The notes: generated from the sequence alone by a model not told the origin. A stretch of 56,179 nt of DNA from Lactobacillus hamsteri DSM 5661 = JCM 6256 (GCF_000615445.1 NZ_BALY01000010.1:1-56179); one strand, 5' to 3'; shown: positions 38,508-47,647, numbered from the stretch's first letter. Made by a program: numbers and translations.

Positions 38508-39299
38508 TTAATTAATATTAAGTAACTTCAAAATTTCTTTTTGAACGGCACTTTCGTTGCAAGTCCCGATTACTTCATCAGCAGCTTCTTTAGCTTCTGG
38601 CATTGCCGTGCCTGTAGCAAAGCTTTTACCTGTATATTTAAGCATCCCTACGTCATTGCCACTATCTCCAAAGCTTACCATTTCATCAGCTGAAATGTTG
38701 AATTTCTTACCTAGGTATTCTAAACCTACAGCTTTGTTCATGCCTTTAGTTTGCATATCAATTGAATCAGCACTTCCAGCTACGAAGCCCATTTCTGGAT
38801 ATTTTTTTCTTAATTCATCAATAGTTGGCAACGTCTTTTCAATAGGCAACGTCATATTAACCTTAAAAATTTTATCTTTAACTTCTGAAAAATCATCGAC
38901 CAAAGTAATTTCAGCAAAATATTTATGCATTTCTTGGTAATAATCTTCACCATCACTGCGACGAATATATGCTGATTTTAGGCCCTCAACCACGGCTGGA
39001 TATGGATAATCATGTACTACTTCTTGCGTAATTTGGTAGTCTTTTTGAGATAAAGCATCCGTATGGAGTAATTCTTTTCCTTTAGCAATTAAGGCACCGT
39101 TTTCTGCTACAAAATAGATTCTATCTGCATTTTCAGGGAAACGTTTAATCAAATTTTCAAATTGATTTCCACTAGCGACCACAAATTTAATATCACGTTC
39201 TTGCATCACTTTAAACTCACGTGAGAACATCTCATGATCATAAGTCTTATCATCTCTCAACCAAGTACCATCCATATCTGAAGCAATTAATTTGATCAT
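38508..39299 (-). CDS. Cof-type HAD-superfamily phosphatase
   Basis: A 263-residue haloacid dehalogenase hydrolase of the Cof (IIB cap) type, acting on small phosphorylated metabolites such as sugar phosphates. The nucleophile motif is SDMDGTWLRDD at residues 6-16, motif II VVASGNQ, the Lys near GMNKAVGLEYL, and motif IV FGDSGNDVGML. The substrate cannot be predicted. It sits 9 nt after the RsmF-like gene and is probably in the same transcript. Confidence 0.9.
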   Translation of the reverse strand: MIKLIASDMDGTWLRDDKTYDHEMFSREFKVMQERDIKFVVASGNQFENLIKRFPENADRIYFVAENGALIAKGKELLHTDALSQKDYQITQEVVHDYPYPAVVEGLKSAYIRRSDGEDYYQEMHKYFAEITLVDDFSEVKDKIFKVNMTLPIEKTLPTIDELRKKYPEMGFVAGSADSIDMQTKGMNKAVGLEYLGKKFNISADEMVSFGDSGNDVGMLKYTGKSFATGTAMPEAKEAADEVIGTCNESAVQKEILKLLNIN

Positions 39300-39308
39300 A
39301 TTTTCTCC

Positions 39309-40706
39309 CTAATCCTTTTTTAAAATTCTCAATCCCTTTGGATAAAAGTTCTTAAGTACACCATTACCAGCAATTTTTCCAAAACTAAAAATCATCTTAT
39401 TAAAAGCTACTAATACAAATCCACGTAAATCTGTATCAACTTTTACGGTTTCGCCATGAAGATAACTCATATAATCTTCCTCAGAAGATAGATTAATTAC
39501 ATTTTTCTGTTCTACTTGGCCTAAAGCTTCGGCAAGATGATGTCCGGGTTCAAAGCGTTTCTTTTTCAAAATTCCTAATTCTAAACCATCATTTACAATG
39601 TTCAATCCCTTTAGATTTTGTTCACTAATAGCTGGAATGAAGACATGATCTTTTCTCACTAAGGCTCGCTTTTGCCAATCAGAGATTTCCTTTGGTAAGT
39701 TAAATTTATCAAGGACTTTGGCAATGTATTCTTTCTCGTCTTTAGTTAGAGATAAATTATTACGTTTATCTTTCTTCTTTTTCTTACTCTTTTTCGAATT
39801 TTCCTTGCCTAATTCACCAGGCATTTTTAAAATTGCTGCGAATTGTCCTTCACCTAAGTTGTCTTGTGGCCAAAAACGTAAGGTTCTTTCGAGATGATCA
39901 ACACTACCCCATTCAGGCCGGCCATGACTTACCTTATCTGAATTAATCATGGTAATTGGTTGAATTTCCATCTTGTAATTTTTTACTAGCCAACTAACGA
40001 TTTCTTCATCTTCTTCTGGTGAAAATGTACAAGTTGAATAAATTAATTTTCCACCAGGCTTAAGCATTTTAACGGCTTGCTCAAGAATTTCCTGTTGGCG
40101 ATCTTGACAGGTTTGAACATATTCGGGCGACCAATATTCAATAGCCTCCGGATTTTTTCTAAACATGCCTTCTCCGCTACATGGAGCATCAACTAAGATC
40201 TTGTCAAAAAATTGTGGGAAAACTTTGGCTAGAGCAAAAGAATCATTATTCGTTATGAGCGCATTACTAATGCCCCATCGTTCGATGTTTTCACGAAGAG
40301 CCTTAACGCGGCTAGCAGAAATTTCGTTGGCAACAAGCAAGCCTTCTCCTTTTAAAGCTTGTCCTAAGGCCGTACTTTTACCGCCGGGAGCTGCACACAA
40401 ATCTAAAACTTTCTCACCCGCTTGAACGTTAGCAATCCATGCTGGAAACATTGCTGAAGGATCTTGGGAATAAACAGTGCCACTAACCCATTCTGGATCT
40501 TGTCCAGAAACTTCGCCATAAAAAGCATTAGGAATATCTGGAACTTCTTCGGTTTTATCATAAGAAACATTATTTTCAAATTTAAGCGGATTAATACGAT
40601 AAGCCTTTTTGCTTTCTTGATCCATTGCCGAAAACATTTTCTCAGCTTCATCATTCCCAAGCAACTTTTGATATTTATCTTTAAATTCAATTGGCAAATT
40701 AAGCAT
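39309..40706 (-). CDS. 16S rRNA m5C methyltransferase, RsmF/YebU type
   Basis: An RsmB/RsmF-family rRNA cytosine-C5 methyltransferase of 465 residues. SAM motif I is LDLCAAPGGKSTALGQAL (about residues 108-125). The two catalytic Cys lie in VDAPCSGEGMF and IYSTCTFSPEEDEE. The C-terminal half after a Lys-rich linker (SKKSKKKKKDK) is an RNA-binding PUA-like domain typical of RsmF. It overlaps the upstream membrane-protein gene by 8 nt. Confidence 0.9.
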   Translation of the reverse strand: MLNLPIEFKDKYQKLLGNDEAEKMFSAMDQESKKAYRINPLKFENNVSYDKTEEVPDIPNAFYGEVSGQDPEWVSGTVYSQDPSAMFPAWIANVQAGEKVLDLCAAPGGKSTALGQALKGEGLLVANEISASRVKALRENIERWGISNALITNNDSFALAKVFPQFFDKILVDAPCSGEGMFRKNPEAIEYWSPEYVQTCQDRQQEILEQAVKMLKPGGKLIYSTCTFSPEEDEEIVSWLVKNYKMEIQPITMINSDKVSHGRPEWGSVDHLERTLRFWPQDNLGEGQFAAILKMPGELGKENSKKSKKKKKDKRNNLSLTKDEKEYIAKVLDKFNLPKEISDWQKRALVRKDHVFIPAISEQNLKGLNIVNDGLELGILKKKRFEPGHHLAEALGQVEQKNVINLSSEEDYMSYLHGETVKVDTDLRGFVLVAFNKMIFSFGKIAGNGVLKNFYPKGLRILKKD

Positions 40707-41676
40707 TAATTTTCTCTCCCTTTTCTTCTCTTTTATCTAAAAATACCCATGTTGCCAAATAAGCAATGATACTGGTTAATAAATTACCAATTAATAATAA
40801 AATTAGATGATCCATTCCTTTAAAGAAGGAAAACCAACTTAAACAGAAATATGCAATTGCACAAAGCAAAATTTCAATCAAAGCTAATCTTAACGAGCGA
40901 TTAATGAACCAATTGCCTAATAAGTTTCCTTTTAGATGGGTTAACTTAATTTGACGCCAATGCAAAAGTGCAATTAAACTATTACAAATCATTGCAATTA
41001 GCCAAAGAGTCATAATAATCAAAATTTCTTTGACTACAGAAAAACTATGGATTTGGTGATCACGTACAAACTCTGGTGTATGAAGTTTAGCATGATAATG
41101 ACGTGCAATTTTTTTAATAACGCGAGTAGATGAATCAACGATAATGCGATAATTCTTTAATTGTCCTTGAGCAGTCGGTTGATCTATGCCGGTACTTAAA
41201 TAATATTTGCTTTGTTCAATCTGTGGGAAATTTTTCAAATCACCAATTACCGAGAAATATTGGTTGTGATTATGAATATATTTATTACCTTGAGTTTCCA
41301 TGACTTTTATTTGTGCATTAGGTCCTAAAACTGCAAAGGAAACTTTTCCAGAAAAATCATCTAATGAAAAGAAACGCCCACTATCTGTAGGTAAAGAAAT
41401 CATATTGCGATTAGCCCACACTAATACTTGATTTTGCTCAATTTCATTATCGAAATGTAATTGAATCTTCTCTTTACGATAATGGTTGTTTATATATTTT
41501 AAAAAATCACTAATTGTTTCTTCTTTATTGGTTTTAAAATAGCGAGTATTATTGCTGAGACCGTGAGCTTCAAGAAGTTGATCGGCCTCTCGAGATTGCA
41601 CGTCAGAAAGAATCAATCCAGTTCCAATAAATGTTAAAAATACGATAAAAATTAAAGTTATTTTTTTCCAAGTCAT
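40699..41676 (-). CDS. Orphan MacB-like membrane protein of unknown function
   Basis: A 325-residue protein with one N-terminal membrane helix (about 5-24), an extracytoplasmic part of about 180 residues, then three membrane helices (about 220-240, 262-284, 290-315) and a charged tail. This order is the topology of FtsX/MacB-type permeases, but I see no clear family motif and no ABC ATPase beside it. The start overlaps the methyltransferase-like gene by 4 nt (ATGA) and the end overlaps rsmF, so it is part of a tight operon. The MacB likeness is inference from topology. Confidence 0.65.
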   Translation of the reverse strand: MTWKKITLIFIVFLTFIGTGLILSDVQSREADQLLEAHGLSNNTRYFKTNKEETISDFLKYINNHYRKEKIQLHFDNEIEQNQVLVWANRNMISLPTDSGRFFSLDDFSGKVSFAVLGPNAQIKVMETQGNKYIHNHNQYFSVIGDLKNFPQIEQSKYYLSTGIDQPTAQGQLKNYRIIVDSSTRVIKKIARHYHAKLHTPEFVRDHQIHSFSVVKEILIIMTLWLIAMICNSLIALLHWRQIKLTHLKGNLLGNWFINRSLRLALIEILLCAIAYFCLSWFSFFKGMDHLILLLIGNLLTSIIAYLATWVFLDKREEKGEKINA

Positions 41677-42422
41677 ATTTTTTCTATTTCATATACCTTT
41701 TCATCAATAAAATCATAGCTTTCAAAAGAATGATTGATTTTTTTCATTTCTTTTGAAGATACAAAATTCATTTGTTGCCAAAATTCTGGTGAATTAGTTG
41801 CGCCCTCTTTTTCACCAATAAAAAGCAATTTGCTGTGATGGCTATAGTCCTTCCAAGCATTAACGACATCTAGGTCACTATGGCCAAAGTTTGGCGACCA
41901 GGAACAAATAATGAGATCAATATCTCGATACCGTTTTATAGCACTAACTGCATCTAGATCCTCTACCTTTGTAAAATAGTCTCGACCGGTTGTTGAAGTT
42001 TTAGCCCATTCTAATGAATCGGTAGCAATTGCCTCAACTCCTACTTCTTGAAAAGTCTTTGACCAATAAGCATTACCTGCCATAATTTCTAAAACTGATT
42101 TAACGTTAAATGTTTCAGAAATTAGTTTAGCCGTTTTTAAATTTGGTAATGACCAAATACCATACTTTAACGATAAAAACTGTCTAACGCTATTTAACAA
42201 ATGATTCATAGCGTTGATTTGTGCCTTTTTATCTACTCCAATTGAATAGATTAATTCTTCCACTTCATCTGGATAAAAACCTAAATGCTCTGGTGCTTCT
42301 TCAATCGGCACTTTTTTATCGACATAAGCAACAATATTATTAATTTCACTTACTTGTTTATGAATTCTATCATTGTTTAATTCTTTATCTAATTGATTTA
42401 ATCTTTGCAAAAATTTCGTCAT
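41673..42422 (-). CDS. Putative SAM-dependent methyltransferase-like protein
   Basis: A protein of about 249 residues. The segment VKSVLEIMAGNAYWSKTF (about residues 110-127) reads as a Rossmann SAM motif I, followed by an acidic end of strand 2 (IATDSLEW) and LIICSWSPNF at the motif IV position. The N-terminal 90 residues are helical. The target is unknown. The start MTKFLQRL at 42422 is preferred because AAGGAA lies upstream; the ATG-like start at 42455 lacks a site. It diverges from lepB. Confidence 0.7.
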   Translation of the reverse strand: MTKFLQRLNQLDKELNNDRIHKQVSEINNIVAYVDKKVPIEEAPEHLGFYPDEVEELIYSIGVDKKAQINAMNHLLNSVRQFLSLKYGIWSLPNLKTAKLISETFNVKSVLEIMAGNAYWSKTFQEVGVEAIATDSLEWAKTSTTGRDYFTKVEDLDAVSAIKRYRDIDLIICSWSPNFGHSDLDVVNAWKDYSHHSKLLFIGEKEGATNSPEFWQQMNFVSSKEMKKINHSFESYDFIDEKVYEIEKI

Positions 42423-42509
42423 AGTAATGTAATTCCTTAATAATGATTTTACCATTCAATGCCATTTAAATCAGTTATAATAAGTACAGCATTAAAAAGG
42501 AGCGATTTT

Positions 42510-43079
42510 ATGGCAGAAAATTCTAAAAATAAAAGCGAAGAAGATGAAAGCCTAGGTAGATTTATCCTTGATATTATCATTATTATGGCAATTATCATAG
42601 GAATTTATTATCTGCTGTTCAGCTTTGTTTTTTCAAATGAAACTGTATCAGGTCCATCCATGCAGCCTACCTTTCAAGATAAGGATCGAATCATTGCATT
42701 ACGATATTTTAATCTTAAACGCAATGATATTGTCATTTTAAAAGCGCCTGATGAAAAGAATGCATTATATATCAAACGGGTTATTGGGCTTCCTGGTGAT
42801 ATGGTTACTTCAAAAAATGACACGCTTTACATTAATGGTAAAAAAGTCGCTGAACCATATTTGCATAATTCTTTAGAAACCCAAGCTCATAAGCAAGGTG
42901 AATTATATACTAACAACTTTACTTTGCGTCGACGTGTACCTAAAGACTCCTACTTTGTAATGGGCGATCACCGTAATGTTTCTAAAGATTCACGTTATTT
43001 CGGTTTTGTAAAACGTAAAGCAATTGTTGGCGAAGTTAAATGGCGTTACTGGCCTCTTAACCAGTGGCAAATATTCTAA
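42510..43079 (+). CDS. lepB: Signal peptidase I
   Basis: Removes Sec signal peptides at the outer face of the membrane. The 189-residue protein has one N-terminal membrane helix (about residues 17-41), the catalytic Ser50 in SGPSMQPTF, Lys89 in YIKRVIGLPGD, and the box E motif GDHRNVSKDSRYFG. The ATG at 42510 follows AAAGGAG at a good distance; an upstream in-frame ATG at 42459 lacks one. A TATAAT lies at about 42476-42481. It would also process the bacteriocin precursor encoded 5 kb away. Confidence 0.95.
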   Translation: MAENSKNKSEEDESLGRFILDIIIIMAIIIGIYYLLFSFVFSNETVSGPSMQPTFQDKDRIIALRYFNLKRNDIVILKAPDEKNALYIKRVIGLPGDMVTSKNDTLYINGKKVAEPYLHNSLETQAHKQGELYTNNFTLRRRVPKDSYFVMGDHRNVSKDSRYFGFVKRKAIVGEVKWRYWPLNQWQIF

Positions 43080-43091
43080 TTGATTTCAGTC

Positions 43092-43118
43092 TTGACGATT
43101 AAGAATTTATGGTAAAAT
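43092..43118 (+). promoter_or_regulatory. Promoter of the 62-residue protein gene
   Basis: TTGACG (43092-43097) and TAAAAT (43113-43118), with an extended TGG before the -10. The spacer is 15 nt, shorter than the ideal 17. Confidence 0.5.
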
Positions 43119-43139
43119 TAATTGTAAGGAGAGATAATT

Positions 43140-43328
43140 ATGAATCAACAAGAAGAATTATCAGACGCAATTATTGATTATCAAGTTAAGCATCATGTTA
43201 ATGATACTGATTTAGCATTTGCTAGTCACCTTTCAGTTGAAAAGGTTCATGCAATGAAGACTGGCGATGGTGCATTTACTGATGAGGAAGTAAATCAACT
43301 TTATGATTACATGTCTGCAAATGCTTAA
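43140..43328 (+). CDS. Small acidic protein, possible helix-turn-helix fold
   Basis: A 62-residue acidic, helical protein. TDLAFASHLSVEKVHAMKTG resembles the helix-turn-helix of Xre-type repressors, and the whole looks like a small family found in lactobacilli (I recall LBP_cg2779-like proteins). No DNA-binding role is shown. AAGGAGAG precedes the ATG with good spacing, a promoter lies upstream and a terminator downstream, so it is a real monocistronic gene. Confidence 0.75.
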   Translation: MNQQEELSDAIIDYQVKHHVNDTDLAFASHLSVEKVHAMKTGDGAFTDEEVNQLYDYMSANA

Positions 43329-43341
43329 TTGCTGATGGCTT

Positions 43342-43375
43342 GCCACTGAAGCGGATAGCTTCGGTGGCCTTTTTG
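43342..43375 (+). terminator. Terminator of the 62-residue protein gene
   Basis: GCCACTGAAGC and GCTTCGGTGGC pair around GGATA (43353-43357), followed by CTTTTTG and further T. Confidence 0.9.
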
Positions 43376-43431
43376 TTTTATTTTTTAATTTAAGATTTAG
43401 TAACAATCTTTTATTATATTTTTACATAAAA

Positions 43432-44168
43432 AATGTATCTGGGAAATAACTAACCCTTAGATACTGAAAAACGATCAATTCAACTCTTAATTTGAGTTTG
43501 ATTGATCGTTTTTTCTCTCTATTTTTATTTTTGAACACAGAAAATTAGTCTTTTGACCATCTTCTATTCCAATATTTGCTTAAATTCATCATCACGAAGG
43601 CTATTCCAACATCTGTTTCGACCTTCTTTTTGCCTCTTAAATGAGTTCGGCGCATGCCAAAAACGTTCTTCAAATGTCCAAAAATTGGCTCCACATCATA
43701 CTTTCTCATGCTGTAGATGTGTCTGCCTTCAGGACTTTGGAGAACTTTCTTTTGTTTTTTCTTTTAAATACTGCCAGTTAGGATTATAGCGATTGGCATC
43801 AGCTTCGATCTTAGTACCATCGATAAAAGCAAAAAGCAAAATTTTAAGCATCATGGCTGGATGATAAGCAGGTCGTCCAGTTTTAGCGGTATCACCCAGC
43901 AAGACATCTTCTGGAATAGAATCAACGAAGCAGCTGATCGTGTTGGCTAAATGATTATTAGATATAGTAAAGTCCAGATTAAGTGTTAAAACAGTTTGGC
44001 CTGTGGTATAATTTTGATACATTGAGATTGCCTTCTTTCAATTTTGTTTTGTGGTGATTCAATAATATCAAGGAAGGCGCTTAAAGTATAGAAAAGAACG
44101 ATGAAATCCATTAGGAAATCATCGTTCTTTTTTTCATGTCCGAGAATTAGTTATTTCCCAGACACATT
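43432..44168. mobile_element. 737-bp internally deleted IS1182-like element
   Basis: The 22-bp terminal inverted repeats at 43432-43453 and 44147-44168 (AATGTRTCTGGGAAATAACTAA) differ at one position. Just inside each end is a strong hairpin (43467-43513 and 44093-44130) that would insulate the element from outside transcription. Between them only the first and last parts of a transposase remain, so an internal stretch of roughly 0.9 kb is missing compared with a full transposase. It cannot move by itself, but intact ends could be used by a transposase supplied in trans. The 130-bp element at 13688-13817 shares its ends. Confidence 0.8.
43545..44022 (-). pseudogene. IS1182-family transposase remnant
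   Basis: The N-terminal about 90 residues (TAKTGRPAYHPAMMLKILLF, then FIDGTKIEADANRY) read from 44022. They run into a short piece of the C-terminal region in a different frame, which contains SMRKYDVEPIFGHLKNVFGM and MRRTHLRGKKKVETDVG and stops at 43545-43547. A full IS1182 transposase is about 450-500 residues, so the middle with most of the DDE site is gone. It is non-functional. Confidence 0.85.
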
Positions 44169-44174
44169 AAAAAA

Positions 44175-44504
44175 TTATTTTTTTACAGCTTTATTAAACA
44201 TTTTTTCGGAAATGTATCTAATTTCTTGTACATATTGACCTTTGTGTTTGATTAAAATATATTGTCCATCCGGATCATATCCTCCAACGGTTTTAAGCTT
44301 ATAATTACTTTTCTTTCCGTTTTTAGGGTCTATTAACGTAACATTATGATAAGTTTGTGTACCTTTATTAACCTTAGCATAACTAATAGTTTTTGGAATG
44401 AAGGGATTAACCCTATCAGTATAGGAATTATGAATTAATAATAAGCCCATTAACAATGCTACTATAATCACCAATACAATAATAATTTTTTTAGCCTTTA
44501 ACAT
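44175..44504 (-). CDS. YxeA family protein of the bacteriocin locus
   Basis: A 109-residue protein with an N-terminal membrane helix or signal peptide (about residues 5-25) and an OB-like DUF1093/YxeA domain ending TVGGYDPDGQYILIKHKGQYVQEIRYIS. Such proteins often accompany bacteriocin ABC transporters and may take part in immunity, but the role is not established. It is the last gene of the bacteriocin operon, 12 nt after the ATPase gene and just beside the IS remnant. Confidence 0.8.
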   Translation of the reverse strand: MLKAKKIIIVLVIIVALLMGLLLIHNSYTDRVNPFIPKTISYAKVNKGTQTYHNVTLIDPKNGKKSNYKLKTVGGYDPDGQYILIKHKGQYVQEIRYISEKMFNKAVKK

Positions 44505-44516
44505 AAGTATATTCTC

Positions 44517-45176
44517 CTAATTTACATTTTCTGTGATTTTAATTCCTTGATTTTTAATTTGAATGAGATAATCACACTTTTCCCATACATTTTGATCATG
44601 AGTTGCAATTAAAATAGTACTGTCCTTGTTAAAGTCATTTAACAAATGTTTCAAAATTACTTGTGAATTTTCAGGATCTAATGACCCAGTTGGTTCATCT
44701 GCAAATATTATGTTTGGTTTTTTTAAAATAATTCTTGCTAAAGCAATTCTTTGTTGTTCTCCACCACTTAAGGTATAAACTTTTTGATTAAGTGAAAGTC
44801 GATTGAGTCCAAGATTATTTAAGACTTTTTGTATAGCTTTATCTATTTGATCTTTATTTAGGTTCTGATTTGTTAATCCTATCAAAAGATTATCTCTAAC
44901 TGAATCAGTATCTATCAAACCAAAATTCTGAAAAACAAATCCGAAACTATTACGACGTAAAACTGGTAAGTTTTTTGGCGTCATTTTATGATCATTTATG
45001 AATATTTCTCCAGAGTCTGCAGTTTCCAAACCACCTAAAATATTCAAGAATGTTGTCTTACCTGCTCCACTTTTGCCAATAACGGCATAACTAGTACCAT
45101 TTTTTAATTCACAAGAGACATTTTTTAAAATAATTCTCTGTCCCCAACATTTGTTTATTTTTTTTACTTTAATCAT
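44517..45176 (-). CDS. ABC transporter ATPase of the lactococcin-972-type locus
   Basis: A 219-residue ATPase of the MacB/LolD class. Walker A is VIGKSGAGKTTFLNIL, the signature TLSGGEQQRIALARI, and Walker B IIFADEPTGSLD followed by the H-loop ATHD. It pairs with the 660-residue permease encoded 12 nt upstream. In lactococcin 972 loci this pair is thought to give immunity or export functions. Separate export is not needed for the peptide, which has a Sec signal. Confidence 0.9.
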   Translation of the reverse strand: MIKVKKINKCWGQRIILKNVSCELKNGTSYAVIGKSGAGKTTFLNILGGLETADSGEIFINDHKMTPKNLPVLRRNSFGFVFQNFGLIDTDSVRDNLLIGLTNQNLNKDQIDKAIQKVLNNLGLNRLSLNQKVYTLSGGEQQRIALARIILKKPNIIFADEPTGSLDPENSQVILKHLLNDFNKDSTILIATHDQNVWEKCDYLIQIKNQGIKITENVN

Positions 45177-45188
45177 AAAAACTCATCC

Positions 45189-47171
45189 TCAATTACCATG
45201 ATTTAAAGTTACTAATAGATCTTTTTGTGCATAATGAGTTAACAACATAATGACAATAGATTCTACTATTAAGTAAGGAATCATATATACACAAAGCATC
45301 AAATCGTTCATTTGAGTTAAAGCTAATACAAGAACAACAATTAAATCAATTAAAACATTAAATAAAAGCAATTTTAAAATAATATACTTATTTGATTCTC
45401 CAAAAATTTTATTAATTGCCATTCTTTGTCGTTGATTTTGAAGAAATGCAAGACTAATAAAAAAAATAATAAATATTAATTGGCTAATAGATAATAGTAT
45501 TGTCAATATCATCGTCATTAATTGACGTGAAAGCTTAATATTAAAATTTGATAATCTAGTCTTAGCATCAGTAATTCCATAAATGTAGGACGTTAATTTA
45601 AGTTCCGATATATTTCGTTCTAACTCATATAGATTTGAAAACTGAATCATTCCTCGACTGACAGCTGCAAAATAAAAGTTTGGAGATAAAAATTTATTGT
45701 CTACAACAATAATAGGATTCATAGAAATAGAATCTTTAATTTCCGATCCAATAGTATAATTAAAAATTTTTTGATTATCTTTATAAGTAATAAAATTAAA
45801 CTTCGGCGTTTTTACATGGTTTTTTCTTGACATAAGACTATGTTGAAAAACAACAAACGAAGCTAATTGCTTTTTAAAAGCGCCTTTTTGATCTATACGA
45901 TTATTAGGAATTAAGATGCTAATAACATTGGGATTTAAATCAGGCTCAATAATATTTCCGGTTACTGTTTTTAAACGGTTATATTTTAAGTAATTCCTAT
46001 TTACAATCATCACATTACCATTTGTAGGTGAAATATCACGTGGTTTTGGATTATATTGCTGATTATTACTTGAAATAATAACACCTTCACTTTTATTTAA
46101 TAAGTGCTTCGTGAGCTGCTCCACTTTTTTCTCTTCAGAAGGAATATTATCATCAATTGCTGAATACTGAACAACATAACCACTATGATGGTCAATCCAC
46201 ATTTTCATAATCTTTTGATCTTGAATATAGTCTGTAACTTTTTTTTGAAAAGCAAATATATTTATTGCTACTAATGCTATTAAGATTATTTTTAAAATAT
46301 AGCCAACTGTTATTATTTCTTTAGTATACGTTTGCCCTTTGATTGCTGTAGGAATATTAATTAATACTAAAACAGGATAAGAAATTAAGTCTAATAAACC
46401 TAGAATTAAACCAATTAGTACTATTAATCCCCAACTATAAATAATTACTTCTAATATATTTATAGGATTTACCTTAATTAAGGCATAGCATATACAAATA
46501 ATAAATAGTGATACACATGAGATAGAAAAAGACACAAATGACTGCTTTAAATCTTTAAATATAATTTGTCGAAATGACCAACCGTTTAGTTTTAGTACCG
46601 CATAATTTTTAAAATGTGAAACCTTTTCAATTACCATAATAATAAAGACTATGCTTAGCATACTTAAAATGATTGGTAAGTATTCTTCAATAATTTCACT
46701 ATTTTCTAAAATAGTTAGTTTAGAAATTTTAGCGACACTATAGTTAACTTTAGCTTTATCTAATATCAGCTTTAACTTAGTAAGTTGAGTAGAACTGGCG
46801 GTAGTATAATAAGTACCTCTAAGATCTTGTAACTGTAGCGTTTTATATTTTAATGTTTGAACATACTCGTCTCTAAATATTGATAAAGAATTAGACAATT
46901 TAGAATTAAAATTATAAACAGCTTTACTAATTTTATTATTAATTCTCCTCACTTTAACTAAAGTTAATTGATAGTTTCCGTGAGTTGCTGCTTGCTGTAA
47001 TTTTGAAAATACTTGTTTTTTAGATTGGTTGGGACTATCTGTTGTAATAGTAATTTCTGTGTTTGCATTAGGAATAGATTCTTGATCATATTCTTTAAAT
47101 ACCGATAAGATTGAGATTAAGCATATACCTGAAATGATTATGAATAGAACAGATTTACAAACTCGATACAT
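45189..47171 (-). CDS. Bacteriocin-associated integral membrane protein (ABC permease)
   Basis: A 660-residue permease. It has an N-terminal helix (about 8-26), a large extracytoplasmic domain, four central helices (about 165-190, 210-232, 245-268, 290-310), a second extracytoplasmic domain, and three C-terminal helices (about 555-650). This duplicated FtsX-like layout is that of the bacteriocin-associated membrane family found next to lactococcin 972 genes. Low sequence conservation is normal for the family. It is very AT-rich, consistent with acquisition. It lies between the bacteriocin and ATPase genes. Confidence 0.82.
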   Translation of the reverse strand: MYRVCKSVLFIIISGICLISILSVFKEYDQESIPNANTEITITTDSPNQSKKQVFSKLQQAATHGNYQLTLVKVRRINNKISKAVYNFNSKLSNSLSIFRDEYVQTLKYKTLQLQDLRGTYYTTASSTQLTKLKLILDKAKVNYSVAKISKLTILENSEIIEEYLPIILSMLSIVFIIMVIEKVSHFKNYAVLKLNGWSFRQIIFKDLKQSFVSFSISCVSLFIICICYALIKVNPINILEVIIYSWGLIVLIGLILGLLDLISYPVLVLINIPTAIKGQTYTKEIITVGYILKIILIALVAINIFAFQKKVTDYIQDQKIMKMWIDHHSGYVVQYSAIDDNIPSEEKKVEQLTKHLLNKSEGVIISSNNQQYNPKPRDISPTNGNVMIVNRNYLKYNRLKTVTGNIIEPDLNPNVISILIPNNRIDQKGAFKKQLASFVVFQHSLMSRKNHVKTPKFNFITYKDNQKIFNYTIGSEIKDSISMNPIIVVDNKFLSPNFYFAAVSRGMIQFSNLYELERNISELKLTSYIYGITDAKTRLSNFNIKLSRQLMTMILTILLSISQLIFIIFFISLAFLQNQRQRMAINKIFGESNKYIILKLLLFNVLIDLIVVLVLALTQMNDLMLCVYMIPYLIVESIVIMLLTHYAQKDLLVTLNHGN

Positions 47172-47222
47172 TTTTCACCACCATATAAAACAGCGCGCAC
47201 TATTAAAAGTGTGCGCCTGTTT

Positions 47223-47513
47223 TTACTCTACATCGAAATAACTTTTATTACCGTGCTGTGCTTTTTCAGCAGAAGCTCTTGCTTCAGTTCCTGGACTTAC
47301 CCAGCCACTACTTGAATAGTATTTGCCTTCTACTGATGATTTGTGAGTTAAGCGATGATGTGAGTAATAAGACCAAACATATTTTTTACCTACACCATAA
47401 TTCCAGACGCCACCATGTTCATATACTGTTGCAGCCAAAACTGGTGAAGTAGATAACATTACGGCTGCACAGGTAGCAGTTAAACTTGCAATTAATTTCT
47501 TTGATTTTTTCAT
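47223..47513 (-). CDS. Lactococcin 972 family bacteriocin precursor
   Basis: A 96-residue secreted peptide. The Sec signal peptide covers residues 1-27 (KKSKK, hydrophobic core, cleavage after VLA), leaving about 69 residues with GGVWNYGVGKKYVWSYYSH, the Trp/Tyr/His-rich pattern of lactococcin 972, a lipid II-binding peptide that blocks septum formation. AGGAG precedes the ATG. It heads the operon with the permease, ATPase and YxeA-like genes, and the Rgg-type regulator gene lies upstream on the same strand. No Cys occurs in the mature part, as for lactococcin 972. Confidence 0.88.
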   Translation of the reverse strand: MKKSKKLIASLTATCAAVMLSTSPVLAATVYEHGGVWNYGVGKKYVWSYYSHHRLTHKSSVEGKYYSSSGWVSPGTEARASAEKAQHGNKSYFDVE

Positions 47514-47552
47514 AATATACTCCTTCTTTCTCTTTTCTAACCTTTTTACTTT

Positions 47553-47576
47553 TTATAATGGAAACCAAGGGCCCAT
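47553..47576 (-). other. Seven-codon micro-ORF in the bacteriocin leader
   Basis: An ATG at 47576 opens the frame MGPWFPL and stops at 47553-47555. GAGAGGTG (47584-47591) lies 8 nt upstream, a very good ribosome site. The bacteriocin gene has its own separate site further down. It could be a leader peptide controlling the downstream gene, or a secreted or cytosolic signal. It may also be chance; no homology can be judged at this length. Confidence 0.4.
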
Positions 47577-47647
47577 TGAACTTCACCTCTCTTATCAAAT
47601 TTTATGTGGTTATTATATAAACTTAAATCTCATGTTATTGTAAAAGT

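Noticed and set aside
43553-43789. Plus-strand ORF of 78 codons
   Set aside because: It is the antisense of the transposase remnant, without a ribosome site or recognisable protein.
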